From Mesonia profundi (GTDB lineage: Bacteria > Bacteroidota > Bacteroidia > Flavobacteriales > Flavobacteriaceae), in the NCBI RefSeq assembly GCF_031085155.1, contig NZ_JAVHUL010000002.1:62001-126000 (forward strand): a DNA stretch of 64,000 nucleotides. Direction: 5' to 3'. Below the pieces are notes generated by a model. It did not search any database and was not told the DNA's origin. It was given only the letters and a program-made list of their open reading frames with translations. A program made the translations under genes and the position numbers. How positions within the stretch are numbered: position 1 is the first letter of the stretch; every line of letters starts with the position of its first letter. Positions 53,692 to 61,950 of the stretch are shown piece by piece.

Positions 53692-56529
53692 TTAAAAATT
53701 ATAGTTAATACCTAAGGTAAATATGGCTCCTCTGGTATATAATCTTGTAGTTTGGTTGCTTTCACTTTGAGCTCCTCCAGAAAGAGGCAGTACATCTTGT
53801 GTTCTTTTGATATCTGGATTTAAAATATTTTGAGCTTTAAACCTTAATAACAATCTTTCTGATAGCTCTTGGCTAAGCGTAGCATTTAGGGTTACGAAAC
53901 CTTCTTCAATAATTTCATTATTGTAGAGTACTGAGTTCTCTTGGGTTTGACTATCTGGAGCAGATCCCAATGCAAATATTTTATCTGAAGCGTAATTCCC
54001 TGAAATGTTTGCGTTAAATTCCCTTTCCCAGTTGGTTGAAAAGTTTAAAGAAGAGTTTACGATATAATCTGAAGCTCCCTGTAAACCTATTTCATTTTTT
54101 TTGTTGTACTTAAATGTTCTGGCAAGTGTTCCATCCTCATTAAATTCTGTTTTTAAGTCTTGATTATGCCACATTCTACTAAAATTAATACCCCAGTCTA
54201 TGTTGATTCCATTTTCTTCATCCGAAGCAATCAACCCTATGTTTGCGTCTAATTCTATCCCATAGATAGTAGCTTCTTCTCCTGAGTTGAAGAAAGAAAA
54301 TACGCCTGCAGAACCTCTATCTAACACTCTGTTGATTGGGTCTTTGATACTCTTGTAAAAAGCAGTGGCAGAAATAAGCTCTTTATTGGTTGGGAAAAAT
54401 TCCCATTTCAAATCTAAATTATAGACGTTACTAGCTTCTAGGCCAACATTCCCTCTGGTGATTTGCCCAGTAGCCGAAACATACTCAAATGGAGCAATTT
54501 CTTTAAACTCTGGTAAGGTGATGGTTTTACTGGCAGCCAATCTAAAATTGTGCTTTTCATTTAAAGCATATTTTATATTTAAAGCTGGGTAGAAATTATC
54601 GTAACTTTTTTCAACACTTCCATCTTCACCACCAGGAGCATTGGCAACATCGTAGTTGAGGTCTATCATGTCTTTTTGATAACGAGCTCCTATGTTTAAA
54701 TTAAATTTGCTGAAAGAGTAATTAACATTTAAAAAACCTGCGCTCGAATTAAGTTCGGCATCATATTTATCAGGTCTAATATTGCCATCATCGTCAGTTC
54801 TTACAAGCCTAAGATCTAACAAATCATTATTGAAGTTTTCGGCAGTAAAGACAGCGTCAAGATTATCTATAGATGGAGGGGTAACCCCAGCTCCATTTTC
54901 TGTCACCCCAAAAAATTCAGAAGTAAAATCTCGAGTTTTATTTCTATAGTTACCTCCCAAGCTTAGCTTTAACGTTGAGGTTGAATCGTTTTCAAAAACG
55001 GTAAACTCGTCTTTTAACCTAGCATTATATTCTAAATCTTCAAGAATCTGAGAAGTTTTTCTTTGCTGAAAACCTCCTTGAAATCCTAATTCAACAAGTT
55101 CCCCTTCGGTATTGGTAGGTTTCTTGATATTTACTTCATTACGAATACGGTTGGGTTCATCTGCATTTAGTTTATTATACCCCAATCCCCATGTAAGGTG
55201 ATTTTTTTCTCCAATTTCGTGATCACCTAATAACTGATTAACCCATAGTCTTGTTTGCTTTGTATTTTGATCCCTAACAAATTGACTGTATTGATCTTCG
55301 TTGTTAACTTCTTCAAAAACAAAACCTTCTCGATTTCTACCTACTTCATAAACCTCATCTTTTACTTTGTTTACAAATAGGCTTAAAGCTTTAATTTCGT
55401 TTTTCTTGTTAAAACGATATTTCAAATCCAATAATCCAGTAGTGTTGATGGTGTTATTGTATAAGGAAGCATCTGTAAATTCTACATTCCTTCTGTTTCT
55501 TTCAAACTGTCTAAAAATACCTTCAGAGTATTCAAATTTGCTTGATTGAGAACCTGTGAAAAATACCTTGAATTTCTCTCCAATCTTTTTTCCAGCAGTC
55601 AAAGAATATTGATAGTTGATAGGCATATTAGTGCTTTGGGCATTCCAAGTCTGGTCGGTAATAGCATCTTTTGTAGAAATGTCTTTAGAATAGAAACCTA
55701 AAGAAAGGTCACTTTCATTGGCAGTTCGTTTAAAATTGCTGCCAATACCTTCTGCATTTGCATTTGTGTTTAATCCTACTTGGGTTCCAAAACCAAATTC
55801 TTGTAACCCAACTAAACTCCTAGAGCTTATGTCTATACTTCCCGAAGATTGATCGGCCGAGTTTGCTGAAGAATAGGTTTTACTTATGGATACACTTTGA
55901 ACAATTCGTGTAGGGAACAAGCTTAGGTCAATATTTTTTCTTTCAATATCATCTGAAGGAATAGGCATTCCGTTAAGGGTAGTGTATAAATAACGGTCAC
56001 CAAGTCCTCTCACAAAAACATCTCCAGATGCTTCACTACTACTAACTCCAGAAATTTTGGTAGTTGCTGTAGCAGCATCACTTACGCCAAGCTTAGTAAG
56101 TTCTTGAGAACCTATACTCTCTTTAATATCAACAGCATCTTTTTGATCAAGCAAAAGAGCTACTTCAGAGTCTCTTCTACTTACTGTAGTAATCATTACT
56201 TCATCTAATGCAGCAGCACTCGCTCCTAAGCCAGTATTTATTTCAGTTACTTTATTGGCTTCAACTTTTACATTAGGAATCTCTACCGTTTCGTACCCAA
56301 TAAAACTAACTACAATGGTATAAATATCTGTAGGTATGTTTTCAATTTTATACAATCCATCAAAATCAGAGGTGGTGCCTTTAGAGGTGTTTTTAACGGT
56401 AACATTTGCAAAAGGCAAAGGCTCGTTATTCATTTCTTTATCGCTAAGGGCCCCAGCGATAGTTCCAGTTTCTTGGGCAAATGCGAAAGCTGAAAAGAAA
56501 AATAAGATTTGGGCAAAAAGTTTTTTCAT
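53692..56529 (-). CDS. TonB-dependent outer-membrane receptor
   Basis: Receptor of 945 residues. Signal peptide, then a CarboxypepD_reg-like domain (about 22-105, ALSDKEMNNEPLPFANVTV ... IVVSFIGYETVEI), a plug domain with VFVRGLGDRYLYTTLNG, and a large 22-strand barrel ending in TLGINYNF. No SusD follows. The next gene on the strand is the duplicated surface lipoprotein. Its start is 180 bases from a divergent PhoB-like regulator, so it may be under that system's control. Substrate unknown. Confidence 0.92.
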   Translation of the reverse strand: MKKLFAQILFFFSAFAFAQETGTIAGALSDKEMNNEPLPFANVTVKNTSKGTTSDFDGLYKIENIPTDIYTIVVSFIGYETVEIPNVKVEANKVTEINTGLGASAAALDEVMITTVSRRDSEVALLLDQKDAVDIKESIGSQELTKLGVSDAATATTKISGVSSSEASGDVFVRGLGDRYLYTTLNGMPIPSDDIERKNIDLSLFPTRIVQSVSISKTYSSANSADQSSGSIDISSRSLVGLQEFGFGTQVGLNTNANAEGIGSNFKRTANESDLSLGFYSKDISTKDAITDQTWNAQSTNMPINYQYSLTAGKKIGEKFKVFFTGSQSSKFEYSEGIFRQFERNRRNVEFTDASLYNNTINTTGLLDLKYRFNKKNEIKALSLFVNKVKDEVYEVGRNREGFVFEEVNNEDQYSQFVRDQNTKQTRLWVNQLLGDHEIGEKNHLTWGLGYNKLNADEPNRIRNEVNIKKPTNTEGELVELGFQGGFQQRKTSQILEDLEYNARLKDEFTVFENDSTSTLKLSLGGNYRNKTRDFTSEFFGVTENGAGVTPPSIDNLDAVFTAENFNNDLLDLRLVRTDDDGNIRPDKYDAELNSSAGFLNVNYSFSKFNLNIGARYQKDMIDLNYDVANAPGGEDGSVEKSYDNFYPALNIKYALNEKHNFRLAASKTITLPEFKEIAPFEYVSATGQITRGNVGLEASNVYNLDLKWEFFPTNKELISATAFYKSIKDPINRVLDRGSAGVFSFFNSGEEATIYGIELDANIGLIASDEENGINIDWGINFSRMWHNQDLKTEFNEDGTLARTFKYNKKNEIGLQGASDYIVNSSLNFSTNWEREFNANISGNYASDKIFALGSAPDSQTQENSVLYNNEIIEEGFVTLNATLSQELSERLLLRFKAQNILNPDIKRTQDVLPLSGGAQSESNQTTRLYTRGAIFTLGINYNF

Positions 56530-56603
56530 TACATGTTTATTTACGAGGCAAAGAAAAACAAGAGAAGTCTAAAAGGGGTTACCCGCAGATTAACTATACC
56601 CTG

Positions 56604-56656
56604 CCTTAGTGTTAGCAAATCCTTACCAATGTTAAGAAATTGGAAAAAATCTTAAC
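56604..56656. promoter_or_regulatory. Candidate operator between the TonB receptor and the response regulator
   Basis: Direct repeat TGTTAGCAAAT (56610-56620) and TGTTAAGAAAT (56630-56640), 20 bases apart, each preceded by CCTTA. The second also forms an inverted pair GTTAAG/CTTAAC with 56651-56656. Spacing of two helix turns suits an OmpR-type regulator. No binding data. Confidence 0.35.
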
Positions 56657-56709
56657 TTAGGGGTTTTAATATTATACTTACTTTTACCTAAATTTTAATC
56701 CTATTGGTT

Positions 56710-57393
56710 ATGAGTAAAAATGACATCAGTATATTGCTTGTTGACGATGATCCAGACATTCTAGAGATTGTGAGCTACAACCTTTCTGCGGAAGGCTACC
56801 AAATATTTACTGCCGAAAATGGAAAAGAAGCGGTAAAGAAGGCAAAGAAGAAAAAGCCGAATTTAATTATTCTAGATGTAATGATGCCAGAGATGGATGG
56901 GATTGAAGCTTGTGAACAGATAAGGAAAATACCTGCTTTGCAAAATACTATTATTACTTTTTTGACCGCTAGAGGAGAAGATTATTCTCAAATGGCAGGT
57001 TTTGATGCTGGAGCAGATGATTACATTACTAAACCCATTAGACCAAAAGTATTGGTGAGTAAAGTAAAAGCTCTATTAAGAAGACTTCATGCCGAAGAGC
57101 CCGAAAGCAATATTGTTACCATAGGAGATCTTACCATTAATAGAGATGAGTATAAAATTCTTAACGGGGAAGATGAAATTATTTTACCGCGAAAAGAATT
57201 CGAGCTGCTTTCACTTTTAGCTTCTAAACCAGGAAGAGTCTTTACCCGAGAAGATATTTTAAATCAAGTTTGGGGCAATGAGGTGGTCGTGGGAGGAAGA
57301 ACCATCGATGTACACATTAGAAAATTAAGAGAGAAAATAGGAGATGAGAGGTTTAAGACCGTAAAAGGAGTAGGGTATAAGTTTGTAATCTAA
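56710..57393 (+). CDS. OmpR/PhoB-type response regulator
   Basis: Regulator of 227 residues from ATG 56710; an upstream TTG at 56704 is less likely. The receiver has VDDDPD at 11-16, phospho-acceptor Asp56 in LDVMMPEMDG, and a Lys in ITKPIRP. The DNA-binding winged helix (about 130-227) has the GRTIDVHIRKLREKIG recognition segment. It overlaps the kinase gene by one base, so the two form a pair. Confidence 0.93.
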   Translation: MSKNDISILLVDDDPDILEIVSYNLSAEGYQIFTAENGKEAVKKAKKKKPNLIILDVMMPEMDGIEACEQIRKIPALQNTIITFLTARGEDYSQMAGFDAGADDYITKPIRPKVLVSKVKALLRRLHAEEPESNIVTIGDLTINRDEYKILNGEDEIILPRKEFELLSLLASKPGRVFTREDILNQVWGNEVVVGGRTIDVHIRKLREKIGDERFKTVKGVGYKFVI

Positions 57394-58448
57394 TGGCTAA
57401 AGAATTTAAACGATCTTATAAATTTGCTTTCTATACTTCAGGATTTATCACTTTATTTATGGTGGGTCTCATCCTGTTGTATGAAGTAATTTACCTTCGC
57501 TCTTTTCACTGGCAACCGCTGTTGTTCTTCGGAATCTGCTGTTCTGTTTTTTCGTTTCTCATTATTCAATTGCGAATCGAACACTTTATCTACAAGAGGG
57601 TCAAAGCGGTTTATGATAATGTCTCCCTGTTAGAGTCTTCTAATTTACAAGAAAAGCAAGTCACGACAGATATGGCTACCCTGACCAAAGAGATTGAAAA
57701 ATTTGCGAAGGGCAAAAAGCTAGAGATAGAATCTTTAAAGGTGAGAGAAAACTACAGAAAAGAATTTATGGGAAACATTGCTCATGAATTAAAAACGCCA
57801 CTTTTTACGGTTCAGGGGTATGTGCTTACCTTAATTGATGGTGCCATTAAAGACAAAAACGTACGAGACAAATACTTGGAACGCGCCAGTAAGGGAGTAG
57901 ACAGGCTAATCTATATTGTTAAAGATTTAGATATGATCAACAAGCTAGAAACAGGCGATTTACATCTAGACAAAGAAAAGTATAACATTGTAGAGCTTAT
58001 AGAGAGTGTGTTTGACATGTTAGAAATGAAGGCAGCCAAAAAGAACATCTCCTTAACCTTTGATATGGATTATAACGATAAGATCCTGGTCTTTTCTGAT
58101 AAGGAAAGAATACAGCAAGTGCTTACCAATTTAATCGTTAACTCTATTAAGTACGGTAAAAATGATGGTACAACCGAGGTAAGCATAGAGAATCTTATCA
58201 AGAATAAAATCATTATCAGGATCACTGATAACGGAGAAGGCATTGAGCAGAAAAATATTCCGCGTCTCTTTGAACGTTTTTATCGGGTAGATAAAAGTGG
58301 TTCTAGAAAAGAGGGTGGTTCCGGACTCGGACTTTCCATCGTAAAACATATTTTAGAAGCTCATAACGAGAAAACCTATGTAGAAAGTGATTTTGGGGTA
58401 GGGAGCGAGTTTTCATTTACCTTAGAGAAACTGAAAAAAAATACCTAA
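57393..58448 (+). CDS. PhoR-like sensor histidine kinase
   Basis: Kinase of 351 residues. Two helices (about 10-30 and 43-60) are separated by only a short periplasmic loop, as in PhoR. His131 in NIAHELKTPLF is the phospho-acceptor. The ATPase part has N, G1 (DNGEGIE), F and G2 (GGSGLGLSIVKHI) boxes. The lack of a sensor domain suggests it reads an internal or membrane-partner signal. It is the partner of the regulator directly upstream. It may control the divergent TonB unit. Confidence 0.92.
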   Translation: MAKEFKRSYKFAFYTSGFITLFMVGLILLYEVIYLRSFHWQPLLFFGICCSVFSFLIIQLRIEHFIYKRVKAVYDNVSLLESSNLQEKQVTTDMATLTKEIEKFAKGKKLEIESLKVRENYRKEFMGNIAHELKTPLFTVQGYVLTLIDGAIKDKNVRDKYLERASKGVDRLIYIVKDLDMINKLETGDLHLDKEKYNIVELIESVFDMLEMKAAKKNISLTFDMDYNDKILVFSDKERIQQVLTNLIVNSIKYGKNDGTTEVSIENLIKNKIIIRITDNGEGIEQKNIPRLFERFYRVDKSGSRKEGGSGLGLSIVKHILEAHNEKTYVESDFGVGSEFSFTLEKLKKNT

Positions 58449-58782
58449 AGTCAAAAAGTTCGTATGGGTAGAAGTATAGCGGCTAAACTAAAGTTGTTTA
58501 GAGCGAACCTGATTTCTTCCGAAGATAAAAAGAAGATTTTTTTCGCTTCCGCGGATTTCTTCTCGCAATCTTTTTAAGATGCATAAAACATCCATCTAAA
58601 ACCAAAATAGATTAAAATCCATGTTTCTTTGTTGTATGAGGGATAAGAATACAGCTAATGCCAAGTTCTCATTTCTAATGAAGCAGAACTGCTAAGTTAT
58701 TCTTTTTTGTTACAAACAAAAATAACATGGATTACCTCTGCATTATTTTAATTAATTTTACCGAAAATATTAAAACTAAGCC
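58449..58782. other. Intergenic region of 334 bases
   Basis: No gene or convincing terminator seen. It includes TTTCGCTTCCGCGGA at 58541-58555, half of the 18-base palindrome found in leuS. Confidence 0.6.
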
Positions 58783-59457
58783 GTGGGAAGTAAAAATAAG
58801 TTAAGACGTTTTAAAGAGAATGAAACCTTTACAAATGTTATTCAACCTTCAAGAGAAGAAATTGTCGAAGAAAGCTTTCCGTTAAAGGGAAAATGGAGAA
58901 AAGACTTCTTTAAAAACGAGCAACCTATCGTATTAGAATTAGGTTGTGGAAAAGGAGAATACTGCTTAGGGCTTGCTGAAATGTTCCCCGAAAAGAACTT
59001 TTTAGGAATAGACATTAAAGGCGCTCGTTTTTGGAGAGGCGCAAAAACAGCATTAGAAGATGGGATTGCTAACGTAGGTTTCTTAAGAACTCAGATAGAG
59101 CTTATTGATTGTATTTTTGAAAAAAATGAAATTGATGAAATCTGGATTACCTTTCCAGATCCGCAAATCAAATACAAGCGCACCAAACACCGCTTAACCA
59201 ACACCCAGTTTTTACAGAAGTATAAACACATCCTTAAAGAAGACGGAATCGTCAATTTAAAAACCGATAGCGAATTTATGCATGGCTACACCTTGGGCTT
59301 GTTGCATGGGGAAGGGCACGAGATTCTACACGCCAATCATGACGTGTATAAAAACGAATACAGTCCAAAAGAAGTGGTAGGCATACAAACTTTCTATGAA
59401 AAGCAGTATCTTGAACAAAATAAACGCATTACCTACATAAAATTTAAAGTGAAATAG
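58783..59457 (+). CDS. trmB: tRNA (guanine-N7)-methyltransferase
   Basis: SAM-dependent enzyme of 224 residues that makes m7G46 in tRNA. It has ELGCGKGEYCLGLAE and the FPDPQIKYKRTKHR signature with its catalytic Asp/Lys/Arg residues. The start is GTG at 58783; the resulting GSKNKLRRFKENETF is the usual N terminus in this phylum. The LysE gene begins 2 bases after its stop. Confidence 0.95.
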   Translation: MGSKNKLRRFKENETFTNVIQPSREEIVEESFPLKGKWRKDFFKNEQPIVLELGCGKGEYCLGLAEMFPEKNFLGIDIKGARFWRGAKTALEDGIANVGFLRTQIELIDCIFEKNEIDEIWITFPDPQIKYKRTKHRLTNTQFLQKYKHILKEDGIVNLKTDSEFMHGYTLGLLHGEGHEILHANHDVYKNEYSPKEVVGIQTFYEKQYLEQNKRITYIKFKVK

Positions 59458-59459
59458 AT

Positions 59460-60083
59460 TTGATAGAAACATTACAACTTTTTTTAATAACGTATTTCGC
59501 AGCTTTGGCAGGAGTGATTCCTCCAGGCTTGGTGAATATGACGGTAGCAAAAAGTTGTGTGGATAAAGGCAAGCGAAGCGGTGTCCTTGTAGCCTTGGGA
59601 GCTTCGATTATTGTGTTTATCCAGGCTTTAATTGCCATTCTAATGGCAAAATACATTTTTACGCATCCCTACGTGCAAAAAATGATGCTTCGCGCGGGGC
59701 TTGTAGTTTTTGTAATTATGGGAATTTACTTTTTTATTGAGGCACGAAAAGAAAAAACGAAAGTGGAGGCTTCCAAAAAGAGTTCGGCAAAAAGTTTTTT
59801 AAAGGGAGTAATGATTGCTTCGGTAAATGTTTTTCCTATTCCTTATTTTGTGGCCATTAGTACGGCCTTTAATCCTGATCAAGGCTATGGGTGGTTGAAT
59901 ATTACTGCATTTTCTTTTGCAGCGGCATTAGGAACTTTTACGACCTTGTATATTTATGTAATTTCCTTTTTGAAGATAGAAAAGCACACTAAGTCGTTCT
60001 CTAAGTATTCCAATTACTTTATGGCCGCTCTTATGGCCATCTTAATTATAGTCACCTTAGTTAGAATTTTCGCAGATGGCTAA
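59460..60083 (+). CDS. LysE-family exporter
   Basis: Inner-membrane protein of 207 residues with about six helices. The GVIPPGLVNMTV motif near the N terminus is typical of LysE/RhtB amino-acid exporters. The start is TTG at 59460, two bases after trmB, since no ATG or GTG begins the N-terminal helix; close coupling to trmB supports it. It overlaps the next gene by 8 bases. Substrate unknown. Confidence 0.87.
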   Translation: MIETLQLFLITYFAALAGVIPPGLVNMTVAKSCVDKGKRSGVLVALGASIIVFIQALIAILMAKYIFTHPYVQKMMLRAGLVVFVIMGIYFFIEARKEKTKVEASKKSSAKSFLKGVMIASVNVFPIPYFVAISTAFNPDQGYGWLNITAFSFAAALGTFTTLYIYVISFLKIEKHTKSFSKYSNYFMAALMAILIIVTLVRIFADG

Positions 60084-60408
60084 AGACAATTTCTACCATA
60101 GAGTATATGAAGTCGCTCGACAAATCCCTTATGGGAGAGTTACCAGTTATGGCGCAATAGCTAAAGCCATAGGCGCTGCTAAAAGTGCTAGAATGGTAGG
60201 TTATGCAATGAATGGAGCTTCTGCACTAGAAGATGTTCCTGCGCACCGAGTGGTGAATAGAAATGGCCTACTTACAGGAAAACATCATTTCCCAGGTACG
60301 CACCTAATGCAACAGTTATTAGAAAGCGAAGGAATAGAGGTGGAGGGCGATAAAGTTCAGGATTTTAAAGCTCTTTTTTGGGATCCTAAGAGCGATTCTA
60401 AAAAGTAA
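60076..60408 (+). CDS. Alkyltransferase-like protein (MGMT family, no active Cys)
   Basis: Protein of 110 residues. It has the MGMT DNA-binding and active-site fold, with RQIPYGRVTSYGAIA and the ARMVGYAMN helix. The active-site motif PCHR is PAHR (Ala56), so it cannot accept an alkyl group itself. Such ATL proteins bind O6-alkylguanine and pass the lesion to nucleotide excision repair. It overlaps the LysE gene by 8 bases. Confidence 0.92.
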   Translation: MAKDNFYHRVYEVARQIPYGRVTSYGAIAKAIGAAKSARMVGYAMNGASALEDVPAHRVVNRNGLLTGKHHFPGTHLMQQLLESEGIEVEGDKVQDFKALFWDPKSDSKK

Positions 60409-60442
60409 ACCGGGCATAGATAAATTCGGTCAATCTCCTTCT

Positions 60443-60469
60443 TTGTTACATACTTAACCCTTATATTTG
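60443..60469 (+). promoter_or_regulatory. Promoter of the mrp-nifU-FNR-ferredoxin operon
   Basis: TTG at 60443-60445 and TATATTTG (TAnnTTTG) at 60462-60469, with 16 bases between, close to the 17-23 typical of Flavobacterium. Confidence 0.6.
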
Positions 60470-60472
60470 CAT

Positions 60473-60487
60473 TTAGAATTATTCTAA
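60473..60487. promoter_or_regulatory. PerR/Fur-type 7-1-7 palindrome at the mrp promoter
   Basis: TTAGAATTATTCTAA is a perfect 7-1-7 inverted repeat, 3 bases after the -7 box, where a repressor would block transcription. It matches the Bacillus PerR consensus TTATAATnATTATAA at 12 of 14 fixed positions. A PerR or Fur homologue is inferred. Confidence 0.55.
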
Positions 60488-60513
60488 GTAAGCATAATAG
60501 AAACAAGATTTTT

Positions 60514-61647
60514 ATGAAGTTGCAAAAAAATGAAATCCTAAAAGCGCTAGAAACTATTAGTGTTTCGGGAGAAGGACAAAATATGGTAGAAAGTGGAGTC
60601 GTAAAAAACGTACTTACTTTTGGAGATGAGGTCATTGTAGATTTACAATTGACTACTCCGGCATTACATATTAAAAAGAGAGCAGAAGTAGATGTGATGA
60701 AAGCGATTCACGAGCATGTATATAAAAAGGCTAAAGTGAAGGTAAACATTAAGGTTGATGCTCCAAAAGACACGAAGAACGAGATCAAAGGGAAGGCAAT
60801 TCCTGGTATAAAAAATATTGTAGCCGTGGCTTCAGGAAAAGGAGGCGTAGGGAAATCTACGGTTACCGCAAATTTAGCGGTAAGCTTAGCTAAAATGGGC
60901 TTTAAAGTAGGTTTGTTGGATGCAGATATTTACGGACCATCAACAACGATGATGTTTGATGTAGAAAGAGAAAAACCTCTTTCGGTTACAGTAGATGGAA
61001 AATCTAAGATGAAACCTGTAGAAAATTACGGGGTAAAAATCCTATCCATCGGTTTCTTTACCAAACCTAGCCAAGCGGTAATTTGGAGAGGGCCTATGGC
61101 GGCAAAAGCATTAAATCAGATGATTTTTGATGCCGATTGGGGAGAGCTAGATTTTCTTTTAGTAGACCTTCCTCCAGGAACGGGAGATATTCACTTATCA
61201 ATTATGCAGTCGCTACCTATTACAGGAGCTGTGATTGTGAGTACGCCTCAAAACGTAGCTTTAGCAGATGCTAAAAAAGGAGTAGCGATGTTTCGTCAAG
61301 AAAGTATTAATGTACCTATTATCGGGATTATTGAAAATATGGCGTATTTTACTCCAGAGGAGTTGCCAGATAATAAGTATTATATTTTTGGAGAGAAAGG
61401 AGCTAAGAATTTAGCTAAAGATTTAGAAATTCCATTTTTGGGAGAACTTCCTTTGGTACAAAGCATTCGCGAATCTGGTGATATAGGAAGACCTGCAGCA
61501 TTACAAACAGGAACACCTATTGCGCTAGCCTTAGAAGAAATCACCAAAAATGTAGTACAACAAACGGTGGATAGAAATAAAGATTTACCGCCAACAGAAG
61601 CGATAAAAATCACCACCATGGCAGGTTGTAGTGCCGTTAAAAACTAA
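60514..61647 (+). CDS. mrp: Mrp/ApbC-type Fe-S cluster carrier ATPase
   Basis: P-loop ATPase of 377 residues. An N-terminal MIP18/DUF59 domain (about 1-90) is followed by the deviant Walker A motif SGKGGVGKSTVT (about 107-118), DADIYGPS and LPPGTGD. This is the carrier that passes 4Fe-4S clusters to target proteins. The cluster-binding CxxC normally found near the C terminus is not seen; only one Cys is in the final GCSAVKN. It is the first gene of the Fe-S operon. Confidence 0.9.
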   Translation: MKLQKNEILKALETISVSGEGQNMVESGVVKNVLTFGDEVIVDLQLTTPALHIKKRAEVDVMKAIHEHVYKKAKVKVNIKVDAPKDTKNEIKGKAIPGIKNIVAVASGKGGVGKSTVTANLAVSLAKMGFKVGLLDADIYGPSTTMMFDVEREKPLSVTVDGKSKMKPVENYGVKILSIGFFTKPSQAVIWRGPMAAKALNQMIFDADWGELDFLLVDLPPGTGDIHLSIMQSLPITGAVIVSTPQNVALADAKKGVAMFRQESINVPIIGIIENMAYFTPEELPDNKYYIFGEKGAKNLAKDLEIPFLGELPLVQSIRESGDIGRPAALQTGTPIALALEEITKNVVQQTVDRNKDLPPTEAIKITTMAGCSAVKN

Positions 61648-61651
61648 ACCT

Positions 61652-61900
61652 ATGAAAGTAGCAAATCACGAATTGAGAGCAAATGTAGAAAAGGCATTAG
61701 AAGAGATAAGACCTTTTTTAAGAAATGACGGAGGAGATATTTCGCTGGTCGAAATCAATGCGGAAGAGAATATGGTGAAAGTTCAATTAGAAGGAGCTTG
61801 CGTAGGTTGTAGCGTGAATCAAATGACGCTAAAATCTGGGGTAGAGATGACGATCAAGAAGTATGCACCTCAAATTGAAAAAGTGATTAATGTGAATTAA
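61652..61900 (+). CDS. NifU-like Fe-S scaffold protein
   Basis: Protein of 82 residues from ATG 61652. It is the NifU C-terminal domain alone: RPFLRNDGGDISLVEI followed by the cluster-binding pair Cys50/Cys53 in GACVGCSV. It assembles or carries Fe-S clusters in the cytoplasm. An upstream GTG at 61631 would lie inside mrp and is not needed. Only 4 bases separate it from the mrp stop. Confidence 0.92.
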   Translation: MKVANHELRANVEKALEEIRPFLRNDGGDISLVEINAEENMVKVQLEGACVGCSVNQMTLKSGVEMTIKKYAPQIEKVINVN

Positions 61901-61950
61901 AAAAGATTTTTCCGTCAAGCGGAAGTAAAAAATCGAACAGTACAAAAGTT

